Part shown: positions 12,501 through 21,191 of the stretch, piece after piece
Layout of the letters: every line of letters starts with the position of its first letter
Numbering within the stretch: the stretch's first letter is position 1
Assembly (NCBI GenBank): GCA_964019055.1
Contig: OZ025209.1
Location: 9,797,741 to 9,861,740, forward strand
Origin: Anthopleura xanthogrammica
Lineage: Eukaryota > Cnidaria > Anthozoa > Actiniaria > Actiniidae
Reading direction: 5' to 3'
Length of the DNA: 64,000 bases
Program-made: the position numbers and the translations under genes
The notes under the pieces: model-generated
Database searches by the model: none
What the model was told of the DNA's origin: nothing
What the model saw: only the letters and a program-made list of their open reading frames with translations

Positions 12501-14246
12501 GATTTTCGATAAGTTCACTCGTAAAGGTTCGCTCGTAAGTTGGTCTCGTAAAGTTCACGGACCGACCCGTTTCGAAAACGCCCGACATCTTTTAGTGAAC
12601 AGCGTGTGTATCTGTATGATTGCGTTTTGAGCGTATTTGAAACCACAATATCCATGCTTATTTTTCACCGAAAACACCAGATACTTCTTGTACTCCTTTG
12701 CTTCCACTATGGGTCACAACCATGTGGTCTTCGTGAGTCATTCTACGCATGCGCTTTGCGATTAACAATACGCATGCGCCGTAAAGACCAGAGGACGACA
12801 AAGAGAAAAAAAAACGAAGCCGAAATTATAACTCGGACATTTCTTCGAAAGCCCGAGTAAAAAGGAACAGATATTAGACCAAATATTCGCCATTCATTTA
12901 GCTTGTCCAGCAAGCATAATTACGCAAAATGAGCTTTAACATACTTGTTTTGTTAGGGTCTTCTAAGACCTTGTGATGGCTGGATTATCATTCTTTGACT
13001 GTAATGTGGTTATTACTTGATGCTGATTGGCTAATGAAGGAGGGCTTTTTTCCTTAATTCGGGGCCCAATTACTAGAAAATGATTGCTAGTTCAGATACA
13101 TAGCAATGCTCATAAAAGGCTTCCCGTTTTGCTTTGGCGATGCGTCGGCAGACTGAAAAAAACATTTTAAAATAAACTTAAAATACGTAAAGAAAACGGC
13201 GAAGACTACGAACCAGACTCCTCAAAAGTGAGGTCGACGGTTTTAACTTTTTCTTAACTTCTCCTAGAAAGGTTTTTAGTCAGTTACAGCCTCAGATTCC
13301 ATGTCTTCCTACAAGCTGCAATGTGACTTTGAACATCGCTGGAATCTCAGTTTTGACTTAATCAGTCAAAACGCCTCTCTTTTAACGGATTCTTCCTTTG
13401 TCTTAAGATTAAGATTAAAAACTTGGTCCTTAATTAGAATTCTAGTTCTATGTATGTTTAATGGTTTTTGACTTAAATGATGACTGATTTCGTACGTTTG
13501 CCGTTCTTTCGGTTGAAGCACTTCAGTTCGTATTTGAAGATTAAAACATTTTATTGCCAAATAATTATTCTGTAGGCTCAATGATCGATGATATTCTTTT
13601 GTAAAGGAGAAAAGCTTGAAGTATTATGGTCCAAAGTTAAGTTTGATAGAAGAGAAGAGAACACAATTGTAGAAACATGTTTGAACTAAAATTCTTTTGA
13701 ATCATGACTACTTTCGATTTGATAGTTCAGAATGATTGACAGTACACGGGCATTATATTGGTTTCTTAAAGACGGGTTTTTTTTCTTTGAATTTTGTCTT
13801 GTATATGATAAACGGGTAATCGTATGGTTCCTCATTTTAAATCTTATTTTAATCTTTTTAATCCTTTAAATTAATCCTTAATTTTACTCGGTCCCAAACG
13901 ATTACCTATACTAATCTCTCTGTGTTAATAAAGATATTTTTATTCACATCTTATGCACGACAAGATCGTTCAGTATTCCTTGATTTTCGGAAATTAAACG
14001 TTTATTGATTTGAAATTTACCTGTACACTTGGTCACAGTCATCTGAGCAAGATCGCTTGCATCATCGTAGGGGATATACAACCCTGCCTTCATTCCTGCG
14101 TATATTGTGACATCATTGAAAATACCATAGACTTTACATTCGCCAGACGTTTTCTGGCAGGACACCAAACTCGTAAGCACTTGACAACTGATCAGGATGA
14201 TATTACATAACCAAAAAGTGGTGGCAGTTTCTTTTTTGGTTTTCAT
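3385..14246 (-). CDS. Secreted or membrane protein with MANSC/MANEC-like cysteine domain (gene model, 3' end open)
   Basis: Exons assembled from splice signals and phase: 14246-14021 (ATG at 14246), 11552-11400, 6449-6352, 4390-4285, and more tentatively 3522-3385. The first four join in frame (226, 153, 98 and 106 nt). Exon 1 gives a hydrophobic signal peptide (about residues 10-29). Residues 37-106 hold cysteines at 37, 74, 78, 79, 95, 97, 100 and 106, including adjacent Cys 78-79 and the CVSCYSAKLC signature. This resembles the seven-cysteine MANSC/MANEC domain found at the N-terminus of extracellular proteins such as KIAA0319. Exons 3-5 encode a Ser/Thr/Pro-rich stalk. No convincing transmembrane exon or stop was fixed; a hydrophobic frame at 3957-3736 is a candidate but its phase does not fit directly. 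The domain call is fairly firm for exons 1-2, weaker beyond. Confidence 0.5.
3523..4284. other. Intronic or intergenic stretch with a hydrophobic minus-strand frame
   Basis: A minus-strand frame at 3957-3736 contains about 28 hydrophobic residues that could form a transmembrane helix (LLCFMLGGLLGLIPYFIF). It has no start or splice pattern that fits the neighbouring exons, so I do not call it a gene. Confidence 0.25.
4285..4390 (-). other. Candidate exon 4 of the MANSC-like gene
   Basis: A GGCAATAG acceptor and a GTAAGT consensus donor enclose 106 nt open in the phase required by exon 3. A different frame is also open, so the reading frame rests on phase agreement alone. Confidence 0.4.
4598..4815. 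repeat. About 20-bp tandem repeat (minisatellite)
   Basis: Roughly ten or eleven diverged copies of a 20-21-bp unit of the form ACAAACTCAAACTACTTTC, alternating between TTGCTCTC and CTACTTTC endings. The Ser/Asn/Thr-rich open frames across it come from the repeat. Confidence 0.85.
4816..6351. other. Intron of the MANSC-like gene (no gene seen)
   Basis: Contains long T-runs at about 5311-5334 and 5471-5500, followed by T/G-rich sequence to 5560. No coding signal is supported. Confidence 0.45.
6352..6449 (-). other. Candidate exon 3 of the MANSC-like gene (Ser/Thr/Pro-rich)
   Basis: Acceptor CATCTTTAG and donor GTAAAG bracket 98 open nucleotides, phase 1 in and 0 out, matching exon 2. It encodes 32 residues rich in Ser, Thr and Pro, as expected of a linker after a cysteine domain. 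Confidence 0.45.
6450..8762. other. Intron of the MANSC-like gene (AT-rich, no gene seen)
   Basis: AT-rich sequence without convincing exons. A TTAAGGTGACTG motif at 6601 looks like one end of a TTAA-type element, but I did not find its partner end. Confidence 0.4.
8763..9266. mobile_element. TTAA-flanked non-autonomous DNA transposon (504 bp)
   Basis: Left end TTAAGGAGGCTCGAAATGG (8763) is mirrored at the right end by a TTCTAGCCTCCTTAA block (to 9266). The inverted ends match for about 22 bp with few mismatches. TTAA on both sides is the target duplication typical of piggyBac-type transposons. The interior is AT-rich and carries no transposase frame, so it is a MITE-like deletion derivative. 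It sits in an intron of the MANSC-like gene. Confidence 0.65.
9267..10840. other. Non-coding intron sequence with C homopolymer runs
   Basis: Two C-runs at about 10474-10490 and 10556-10571. No exon was supported in either strand. Confidence 0.4.
10841..11331. mobile_element. TTAA-flanked palindromic transposon (491 bp)
   Basis: Begins TTAAGGTATCGGGATATGTT and ends with the near-perfect inverse, AAACGTATCCTGATACCTTAA. TTAA is present at both borders. The first 11 bp after TTAA differ from those of the 8763-9266 element, so this is a second family using the same target. No coding capacity. Confidence 0.7.
11400..11552 (-). other. Exon 2 of the MANSC-like gene (Cys-rich half of the domain)
   Basis: A CCTTTTCAG acceptor precedes it and a GTACGT donor follows; phase is 1 in, 1 out. 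It carries VYCCKKPG and CYCVSCYSAKLC, completing the cysteine pattern begun in exon 1, which is the best evidence that these exons belong together across a 2.5-kb intron. Confidence 0.6.
11785..12075. repeat. Dispersed palindromic repeat, copy 1
   Basis: Shares with 20461-20945 the ordered motifs TAGCTCTTATTAACCGAG, GTCCGTACCGTAAGTTATGG, GATATTTATTATATGGCAAGG and ACCAATCATAGCGCGTGAAA, in the same orientation. The motif around CCGTAAGTTATGGAC also occurs inverted inside the element, so it can fold on itself. Confidence 0.75.
12076..14020. other. Intron 1 of the MANSC-like gene, 5' part
   Basis: Holds a hairpin (about 12255-12345, arms around GAGATAGGAATTTTATCTTC) and a minus-strand frame at 12588-12364 starting MSGVFETGRSVNFTRP (74 codons, possible donor at its end). 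That frame has a tolerable start context but no partner exon or family match, so it stays a weak candidate for a small gene or first exon. Confidence 0.3.
14021..14246 (-). other. Exon 1 of the MANSC-like gene (signal peptide)
   Basis: The start at ATG 14246 leaves a short N-terminus followed by a hydrophobic stretch ending near Cys30. The exon closes on a GTAAAT donor (14020-14015) in phase 1. An in-frame ATG at 14306 would add 20 residues and is less likely because it puts extra sequence before the signal peptide. Confidence 0.55.
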
Positions 14247-14540
14247 ATCCCTGTAACTGAAGGAAAATGTATAACTTAGGCCTAGGGCAAATGTCGGACT
14301 AACCACGAGTTATTCAGTCGGAGTTAGTGAGAGGGCTAGAGTGATGGCTGGTAAAGCTAGCTAATCTGATGTTGTACCTGTAGTTATGAGTAGATAGTGT
14401 TTGGTCGATTATTAAAGGTCGTTGACTGGTTACCTAGGCCTGTCGGCCTGTGGTTGGTGTGTCTGGTCTACGACATCCACACCGGCCATAGCTAGTATAT
14501 GGAAAACCAGAGAATTTGTTCGACATTATTGAGTAATCTT
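14247..14540. other. Upstream of the MANSC-like gene
   Basis: Probable 5' flank of the minus-strand gene. No clear TATA or initiator element could be fixed. Confidence 0.35.
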
Positions 14541-15348
14541 GCAAGTGATGGCTAGTGATGGCTAGTGATGGCTAGTGATGGGTATTAATTGGTAGTGATA
14601 GCTAGTGATTGGTAGTGATGGCTAGTGTTGGGTATTAATTGGTAGTGATAGCTAGTGATTGGTAGTGATGGCTAGTGTTGGGTATTGATTGGTAGTGATA
14701 GCTAGTGATTGGTAGTGATGGTTAGTGTTGGGTATTGATTGGTAGTGATAGCTAGTGATTGGTAGTGAAGACTAGTGTTGGGTATTGATTGGTAGTGATG
14801 GCTAGTGATGGGTATTGATTGGTAGTGGTAGCTAGTGATGGCTAGTGTTGGGTATTGATTGGTAGTGATAGCTAGTGATTGGTAGTGATGGCTAGTGTTG
14901 GGTATTGATTGGTAGTGATAGCTAGTGATTGGTAGTGATGGCTAGTGTTGGGTATTGATTGGTAGTGATAGCTAGTGATTGGTAGTGATGGCTAGTGATG
15001 GGTATTGATTGGTAGTGGTAGCTAGTGATGGCTAGTGTTGGGTATTGATTGGTAGTGATAGCTAGTGATTGGTAGTGATGGCTAGTGTTTGGTATTGATT
15101 GGTAGTGATAGCTAGTGATTGGTAGTGATGCTAGTGTTGGGTATCGATTGGTAGTCGGTGATAGCTAGTGATTGGTAGTGATGGCTAGTGTTGGGTATTG
15201 ACTGGTAGTGATGGCTAGTGATGGCTAGTGTTGGGTATTGATTGGTAGTGATAGCTAGTGATGGCTAGTGATGGTTAGTGTTGGGTATTGATTGGTAGTG
15301 ATAGCTAGTGATTGGTAGTGAAGGCTAGTGTTGGGTATTGATTGGTAG
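14541..15348. repeat. Minisatellite with 50-bp higher-order unit
   Basis: About 800 bp of tandem repeats. The larger unit is 50 bp and is itself five 10-mers of the types TGGTAGTGAT, AGCTAGTGAT, GGCTAGTGTT and GGGTATTGAT. Copies differ by point changes and by loss of single 10-mers, showing expansion by unequal exchange. The array resumes at 16015 after an inserted transposon. Confidence 0.92.
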
Positions 15349-16014
15349 CAGGGACCGCGGAGCAGGGGGGCTACTGGGGGGCTATAGCCCCCCCCCCCCC
15401 AATAATTTTTGCCGCATTTTGATTGATTTATTTGCTATTTAAAATACCAAGTTCTTCGGCTCTTCTTGTAAAATTAACTGTGTAAAATATGAAATAATCA
15501 AATTTCAATTTAAAAATCCAGCAGTCCATTAGACGTTTCTAAACCCATGATTTATTTCGGCGAAACGAAAACGAGCCCAGCGGAGACGTCACGATGCCAC
15601 AGATGAAAAGATTTTTTCGATGGTAAGGAGAATAGAAACATGGCTGAAAGCTAATATGCAAAAACAACGATTCAACAACGATTCTCTTAAACTGTCACAA
15701 AGAGCGGACAGTTAGACTCAACAACCGCAAAAGAATTATAATTTTTTTGGAAGGTTTTAATATAGTCAGTGAAAATGTCCTACTATCCTTTATCAGATAT
15801 GCCTTTTCTATTCTTTTTCATAGCCAGAATGTGCAAAATTGTCATAACTTTAATGCAATAAATATGTTGCAAATGCCCCTCAAAATCGCACCGAGGGTCT
15901 CAATATCAATTTTATTTCGAGAAAGAATGCCCCCAAACTTCCCTAGGTTGTCCAGATTTGGTGGTAGTACCCCCCCCCCCCCCCCCCAATTAAAATTACG
16001 CTCCGCGGTCCCTG
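15349..16014. mobile_element. hAT-like MITE inserted in the minisatellite (666 bp)
   Basis: A perfect 15-bp inverted terminal repeat, CAGGGACCGCGGAGC at 15349 and its reverse complement ending at 16014, bounds the insert. GGTAG stands on both outer sides (15344-15348 and 16015-16019), a candidate 5-bp target duplication, although the host repeat itself contains GGTAG. Long C-runs lie near each end. An internal block (AATGCCCCTCAAA, GAGGGTCTCAAT, ATGCCCCCAAAC) also occurs in the transposon at 54272-54939, linking the two to one family. No transposase frame is present. Confidence 0.8.
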
Positions 16015-16055
16015 GGTAGTGATGGTTAGTGATTGGTAGTGATGATGATGGTATT
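16015..16055. repeat. Continuation of the minisatellite
   Basis: Four or so 10-mer units (GGTAGTGATG, GTTAGTGATT) identical in type to the array before the insert. They end in a short GAT run. Confidence 0.85.
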
Positions 16056-17848
16056 TCATGCACTGGGACTGGGATTTAGCCATTTTCTGGGATTGGGACT
16101 CTGCAAAATCTCAACTCTAACCAAGAGAGCATAAATACGAGAGGGAAACTTCTTAATACCGCGCGCACCGCGCGTACAAACAATTCTGTGCTTCATCCAA
16201 ACCTGGAAGTAGCGAAAGCATGTAAACATTTTTGGGGGGAAAAACATTAATTTCACGTCTTTTTGAGTGTTCAACAGCCTTTAGTCGTGTTTTATCAGAG
16301 ACCAGAACATAGCCAATCCTGATCTCTTTGCTTTATAATTTAATAGATTTTGTCGAAAAAAGCAAGAAAAATCGACGAAAAGTATGTTGTTTTTAAGCGC
16401 GCGCGCACACGTCCACTCCATCAAAAAATTTAAAACCAGACCAATTTGGTTGCTAAAAATAGCCCAACCGGGAATTCACATGGCGTAAGTGGTATTAGAA
16501 GTTATCCTCTCTTATTCATGTTCTCTTACTCTAACTCTATAACTCGGACTAGGGTTTTGCATGACTGGGACTGGGATTTTTCGAAATTTTGGGCTGGGAA
16601 ATGGGATTAGTACCCCCCCTCCCCCTCAGAATCCTCCGATTTCAATCAAATATATTATTACATCACGCTTGCGTTATATCAAGGGCACTAGGACAAAGCC
16701 GTTAATGGAAGTTGTAATAAATGTTATATGCTATTGTACTTACCTGTTGTTCTTTACTTGGAATGAAGCGCCATTCAGTCTATTTGACCTTCTATTTAGC
16801 TTTTATAGCAACGGACAATACCGGCTAAATAAAAGCATATAACATTTATTACAAATTCCATAAACGGCTTTGTCCTAGTGCCTTTGGTTATATAACATTG
16901 CATAGCAATTGTCCACAATTTACGCTCTTAGAGCGTCTTGTACTTTGGTGAACATGTTGGTTTTTTTCTGGAAGTTTTATATTAACGTTAATATGTTGAT
17001 TGAACATGTTTAAGACGAAATCCTATTATTAATTTTTTCCTATTAAAGGTCATGAGATAAATTAGCTAATGAATGGCCGAAGTGTGATAATGGATTATAA
17101 AGATACTATAAGATTATAAAAAAGATTATAAGAAGGCTAATGTCATCTAATGGCACGGGTTTATTGCAATAACTATACTCAGGCATGAACCACACAAAGA
17201 AGCGCTGTTGTTTTATTTTATTTTCTTCTCAATGTTCTACTCCGCCATTTTGGACAAAATAGTTCAATTAGACAATACATCATGTTTCACGGATATATGG
17301 CGTCAGTGCAGTCTCTTGGCCTCTCTCGTACGTACATTCAATGAAAATCAGTGAATGCAAATAAAGTTATTGTATTGTATAACAATAACATTGTATTGTA
17401 TAACACTAAACAACTGGATATGATGGGAATGAAAACATTAATGGCAAGTCTATTGGTAGGTCCAAAAACAGCACCTTTTGGTCTATGAATATCGGTAACA
17501 TGAGTAATTTGAATTCTGTTTGTTCGTTGATCTCTGGTGACGGCATGCTTGCTGACCTTGCTAGCATAAGCTTCCTTACAATAGGTTTTTTGTATCATCT
17601 AGATTGCTCTTTCAAGAATCGTCAAATTTTAAAGAACACTTCACATTAATCGAGCCCTCAAATTCAATGAGACGTTGAGTTTATTAACGTCCGTCGAAAT
17701 GTTGTCTGCTAGTGAATCCTTGGTTGACTAATGGCCACTAAAGCATCATTAGTGAGTCAACTCTTCAAAGTTAAACTAAACTATTCCTATTTGACTTAGA
17801 CACATCTCGTCAGTTTACTGGGACAGCTATTTATTAATGGAATCTTAC
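16056..17848. other. Intergenic stretch with fold-back repeat
   Basis: Contains CTGGGACTGGGATT motifs at 16064 and 16564 and an inverted repeat at 16671-16896 (listed separately). A minus-strand frame at 17598-17338 is open but lacks a supporting exon structure. Confidence 0.35.
16671..16896. repeat. Inverted repeat, about 62-bp arms
   Basis: The left arm (16671-16731) containing GGGCACTAGGACAAAGCCGT pairs with the right arm (16835-16896) containing ACGGCTTTGTCCTAGTGCC, with a few mismatches. The spacer is about 103 bp. Probable fold-back transposon. Confidence 0.8.
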
Positions 17849-18013
17849 CTTTATCAGTGTGTAAACTCCAAATACTTTGAAGCATATAATGAGTATGTGG
17901 AAGATGAACTCTGGATTCTGTGTATGTTGTCATTAAGAACAGCGGGAAGTCGAAAGATTCATTCAACATGTCAAGGATGAAATCAAATCGGCTTCCTTCG
18001 TCATATGACAAAA
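17849..18013 (-). other. Orphan candidate exon
   Basis: 165 nt open between a strong acceptor (CTGTTCTTTCCAG) and a consensus donor (GTAAGA), phase 1 in and 1 out, so a cassette-type exon. It would encode 55 residues with LSYDEGSRFDF, FPLFLMTTYTESRVHLPH and MLQSIWSLHTDKG. The composition looks like ordinary globular protein. I do not recognise the family and found no joining exon on either side. It could be the only intact part of a gene whose other exons I missed, or a relic. Confidence 0.4.
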
Positions 18014-19342
18014 CTGGAAAGAACAGATGACGATTCCAAACCAGAGGGGGATCAGGTAATCTTCGCGTTACGCGCTTCGAGCTACGAGATGCGCGCTTTT
18101 CGAGTTACACGCTCGACCACATTCAAATTTGTCTTTGCCACACCCAGCGCGTATTTTAGCCTGTGACTAAGAAAGCTTTTAAAATGAGCTTTTAAAATGA
18201 GCTCGAGTTACGCATTCCAGTTACGCGCTTTGCGTAAAACACACAAATAAAAGTATTAAACCAAACGTAAAATAAAGAGCACTAACAACGTTATCGTGGA
18301 TATTTATTCTTTTAAGATTATTCCCAAGCTATAGTTACGAATTCATGATAAAGAATTTCTTTATAATAAAATGAATTTATCCTTTTTTTTACTTTTGTAT
18401 CTATGTCTTGCATGCTATGTAATTTTCAGTTTGGTTGTATTTTAAGACAATTTTAGGAGATTTTAACCCCCTCTAAAGACGAGGTTAAGGTACGTAGGAA
18501 TCCTAGGATTCGGGTACTTAAACAGGCCGTAAATCGCCAGAAATCTGTTCCGGCCACAGCGAATTTTGTACCAGTTACCCTTTGTCCAATAAATATCCAA
18601 CGCATCCCATCCATCAATCCAATGGGCGCGTAACTCGAACACGAAAATAAATAATTAAAAATATATGGCAGGCACATTTTATTTTATTACGTATCTTTAT
18701 CAAAGATAACCTGCCCTCAAAGTAGATATTTCAAATAGTAACGAAACAGTTATCTTTGTTCTTCAGTTTACAAAGGGCTATGATCGTGTGCCAACAGCTT
18801 CGTTGTTATTTCGCGTTCATAGTTTTGTGTTTGTAGATCTAATTTATGATCATGACGCTAAACTACATATACCTTGGGAACCTAAGTTATTTGTTTGATC
18901 ATCAGTACAGCACTGTCTATACACCTAAGTCCAAAATGGCGCATGGCCGGATGAGTTACATGAAAAAGACTGCATCCAACAGCCGTCTAGCCTATGGCTA
19001 CTACAGCTGACTAGTACCAACATTCTGTAAATCATAACTTATGTAACTTGTAATTTTTAACCTATTATTTACAATTATGGTACTAAATAAAGTTTGATTG
19101 ATTGATCGAATTTACAAATTTACAGTGTTTTGATATAATGCTGCAAAATTATTGGTTTCCCGAATGTAAGAAGGAAAGAAAGGCAGACTGAACCAGTGTG
19201 CACTTTCACATAGACACCATATTGTTTCTTTGCATTTGGCCCTGGATGCCTCGTTTTCATGTAACTCACTCGGCCGTTTGCCATTTTCGACTTAGGTGTA
19301 TTCTAGCGAAGGCCTTGTTTGCGAATACCTACCTCGCCCCAT
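18014..19342. other. Intergenic stretch, possible LINE tail
   Basis: Around 19000-19110 a stretch ends in AATAAAGTTTGATTGATTGA, a form seen at the 3' ends of CR1/L2-type LINEs. No coding region was found. Confidence 0.35.
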
Positions 19343-19665
19343 CTAGTCCAGTCCCCGACTCCCTTTCTATCCGCTCCAATAGGCTGAGGTCGCGGAGGAA
19401 AGAGAGTCCAGTATTACTTGCATGCGCATGTGCAGAATAAGCCAATCAGATAAAAGTTCATTTTTAAAGAGCCTGCAATATGTTGGGGTCAGTGTTTTGT
19501 TTACCTCACGTGGATCGGAGCTGTAACCGCGCGATCACCATGTTTTTGTGGTGATCGCGTGGTTACTAGGGTGACATGCGCATGCAAGTAATACTGGACT
19601 CTTTTTCCTCCGCGACCTCAGCCTGTCGGAGCGGACAGAAAGGGAGTCCGGGACTGGACTACGCC
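19343..19665. repeat. Fold-back repeat with about 90-bp arms
   Basis: The left arm (19343-19435) with CAATAGGCTGAGGTCGCGGA and GAGAGTCCAGTATTACTTGC is mirrored at 19575-19665. The spacer contains its own hairpin (GCGCGATCACCATG / TGGTGATCGCGTGG). Likely a MITE. Confidence 0.8.
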
Positions 19666-20460
19666 CCATCGTGCCGACATCTGATGGCCCCACATGTACA
19701 CACATCTGATGGCCCCTTGGCTATAACACCTTAGCGAAGCAATCTATGGCAACGAAACCTGGTAGCATGGGTGGCACTTGTGTTTTCAATCATATGACCA
19801 CGTGAGGTGATGTTACGTCACATATTACGTGACTTTCGAGCTGAATAATATTGCGCCTGGTCAAATCGTCAAATCAACGGCTTACTGTTTCTAACCAGCC
19901 TTGAACCTTTTGGTAAATTTATACTGCTTTTATTTATCAGTCAATTGTATAAAAGTAATTTGGCAATCAATTTAGGGGCTTTCATTTATTACTGTATGGG
20001 GGGTCAAATTATTTTCGGAAGCTATATAGAGGGGAGTTGTTCCTAATTGTATGCAGCTTTATAGGGGCTTAGTAATAAACTGGGCAAAATATCAGTAGGG
20101 GGTTATGATATTTTTGCCAACCAGGAAGGCGGGGAAAGACAACAGATGATTTTGCTGTCCCTCCCCCCATACACTAATAAATGAAAACCCCCGTTACAGA
20201 CACTCCCTATTGATGTTTATTTGTTTAATTCGATTATGAAATGTGAGGTATTTCTTTTTTCACAAAGCAGATCAAGTGACCTGCGATATAATAAGAAACC
20301 GGTTTCTCCAAGGCGGCCTGTGTAAAATCAGCATCCTGAGTATCATAACAAAGTAAAGATAATTGACTATTCAAGTTTAGATATCTCTGTTTTGATACGA
20401 TTATGTTGTTATAGCCGCGGTACTGAAATATTATCTTACTACATCTACTCATGGCTTTAA
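19666..20460. other. Intergenic stretch 3' of SART3
   Basis: No supported gene. Two poly-C/G-rich patches near 20000 and 20160. Confidence 0.35.
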
Positions 20461-20945
20461 GTTTCTATAGAAAATATATAGCTCTTATTAACCGAGTTCG
20501 AGGTCCGTACCGTAAGTTAGCTTCAGTAAGTTAGAGTCAGTTTCTTTTGTTCACTGGCGGTCTTTATCCTTCATATCGTATTCACTCAACGGCGGCTTAC
20601 CAGGTTGATATCTAGTTATAAACCCCGTGGTTAAGAAACTTCCTCTCGAAGCTTCGCCTCGGGTTGATATAGCTCATATCCACCGAGGTATAAGGTATAT
20701 AACCTTTACTTATGGACCGAGTTTTTTCCACTGCCTTATGGCCCAAGCGCGTAGCGAGCGGGCCATAAAAAAGTGGGAAAAACGAGGATCCATAACTTAC
20801 GGTACGGACCGAGCAAACGAGGTCAATAAGATATTTATTATATGGCAAGGCATATGACAAATTTTGATTTTCGGTCCGTACCGTAAGTTATGGACCGCAA
20901 ATTGACCAATCATAGCGCGTGAAATTACTTTGCCATATAAAATTT
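20461..20945. repeat. Dispersed palindromic repeat, copy 2
   Basis: Same orientation and motif order as copy 1 at 11785-12075, but interrupted by roughly 190 bp between about 20520 and 20705. It lies just downstream of the SART3 stop codon, so SART3 transcripts may end in or before it. Confidence 0.7.
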
Positions 20946-21025
20946 AGCTTATTTAGTTCGGTTATTCGCGTACGAGACAGAGTAAAATGACTTAATTTCT
21001 TCGATTGTTTCTTCATACAAACTGT

Positions 21026-21191
21026 TTATTTCTTTTGCAACAACTGCCTGAAGTAATCATTACTAAACCCTTTGTTAGCTTCTTGTCTCCCTTCGACATT
21101 TTCGTCAACTGATGATACTGATGACGTGGACGCAGCTTTCTTTTGAAGCGCTCTGGGGATCAGCATCACTTGGGTCTTGGAACGTCCACGA
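21026..21191 (-). other. SART3: SART3 exon 27: C-terminal tail and stop
   Basis: Encodes SRGRSKTQVMLIPRALQ, a short Ser-rich spacer and the terminal SNDYFRQLLQKK, matching the conserved C-terminal motif of the family (it contacts LSm proteins in Prp24 and human SART3). An AATAAA hexamer overlaps the TAA stop, so the functional poly(A) signal should lie further on. Confidence 0.93.

Noticed and set aside
14541..15348. Regularly spaced repeats resembling a CRISPR array
   Set aside because: The spacers are themselves repeats of the same decamer family and the genome is eukaryotic. It is a minisatellite.
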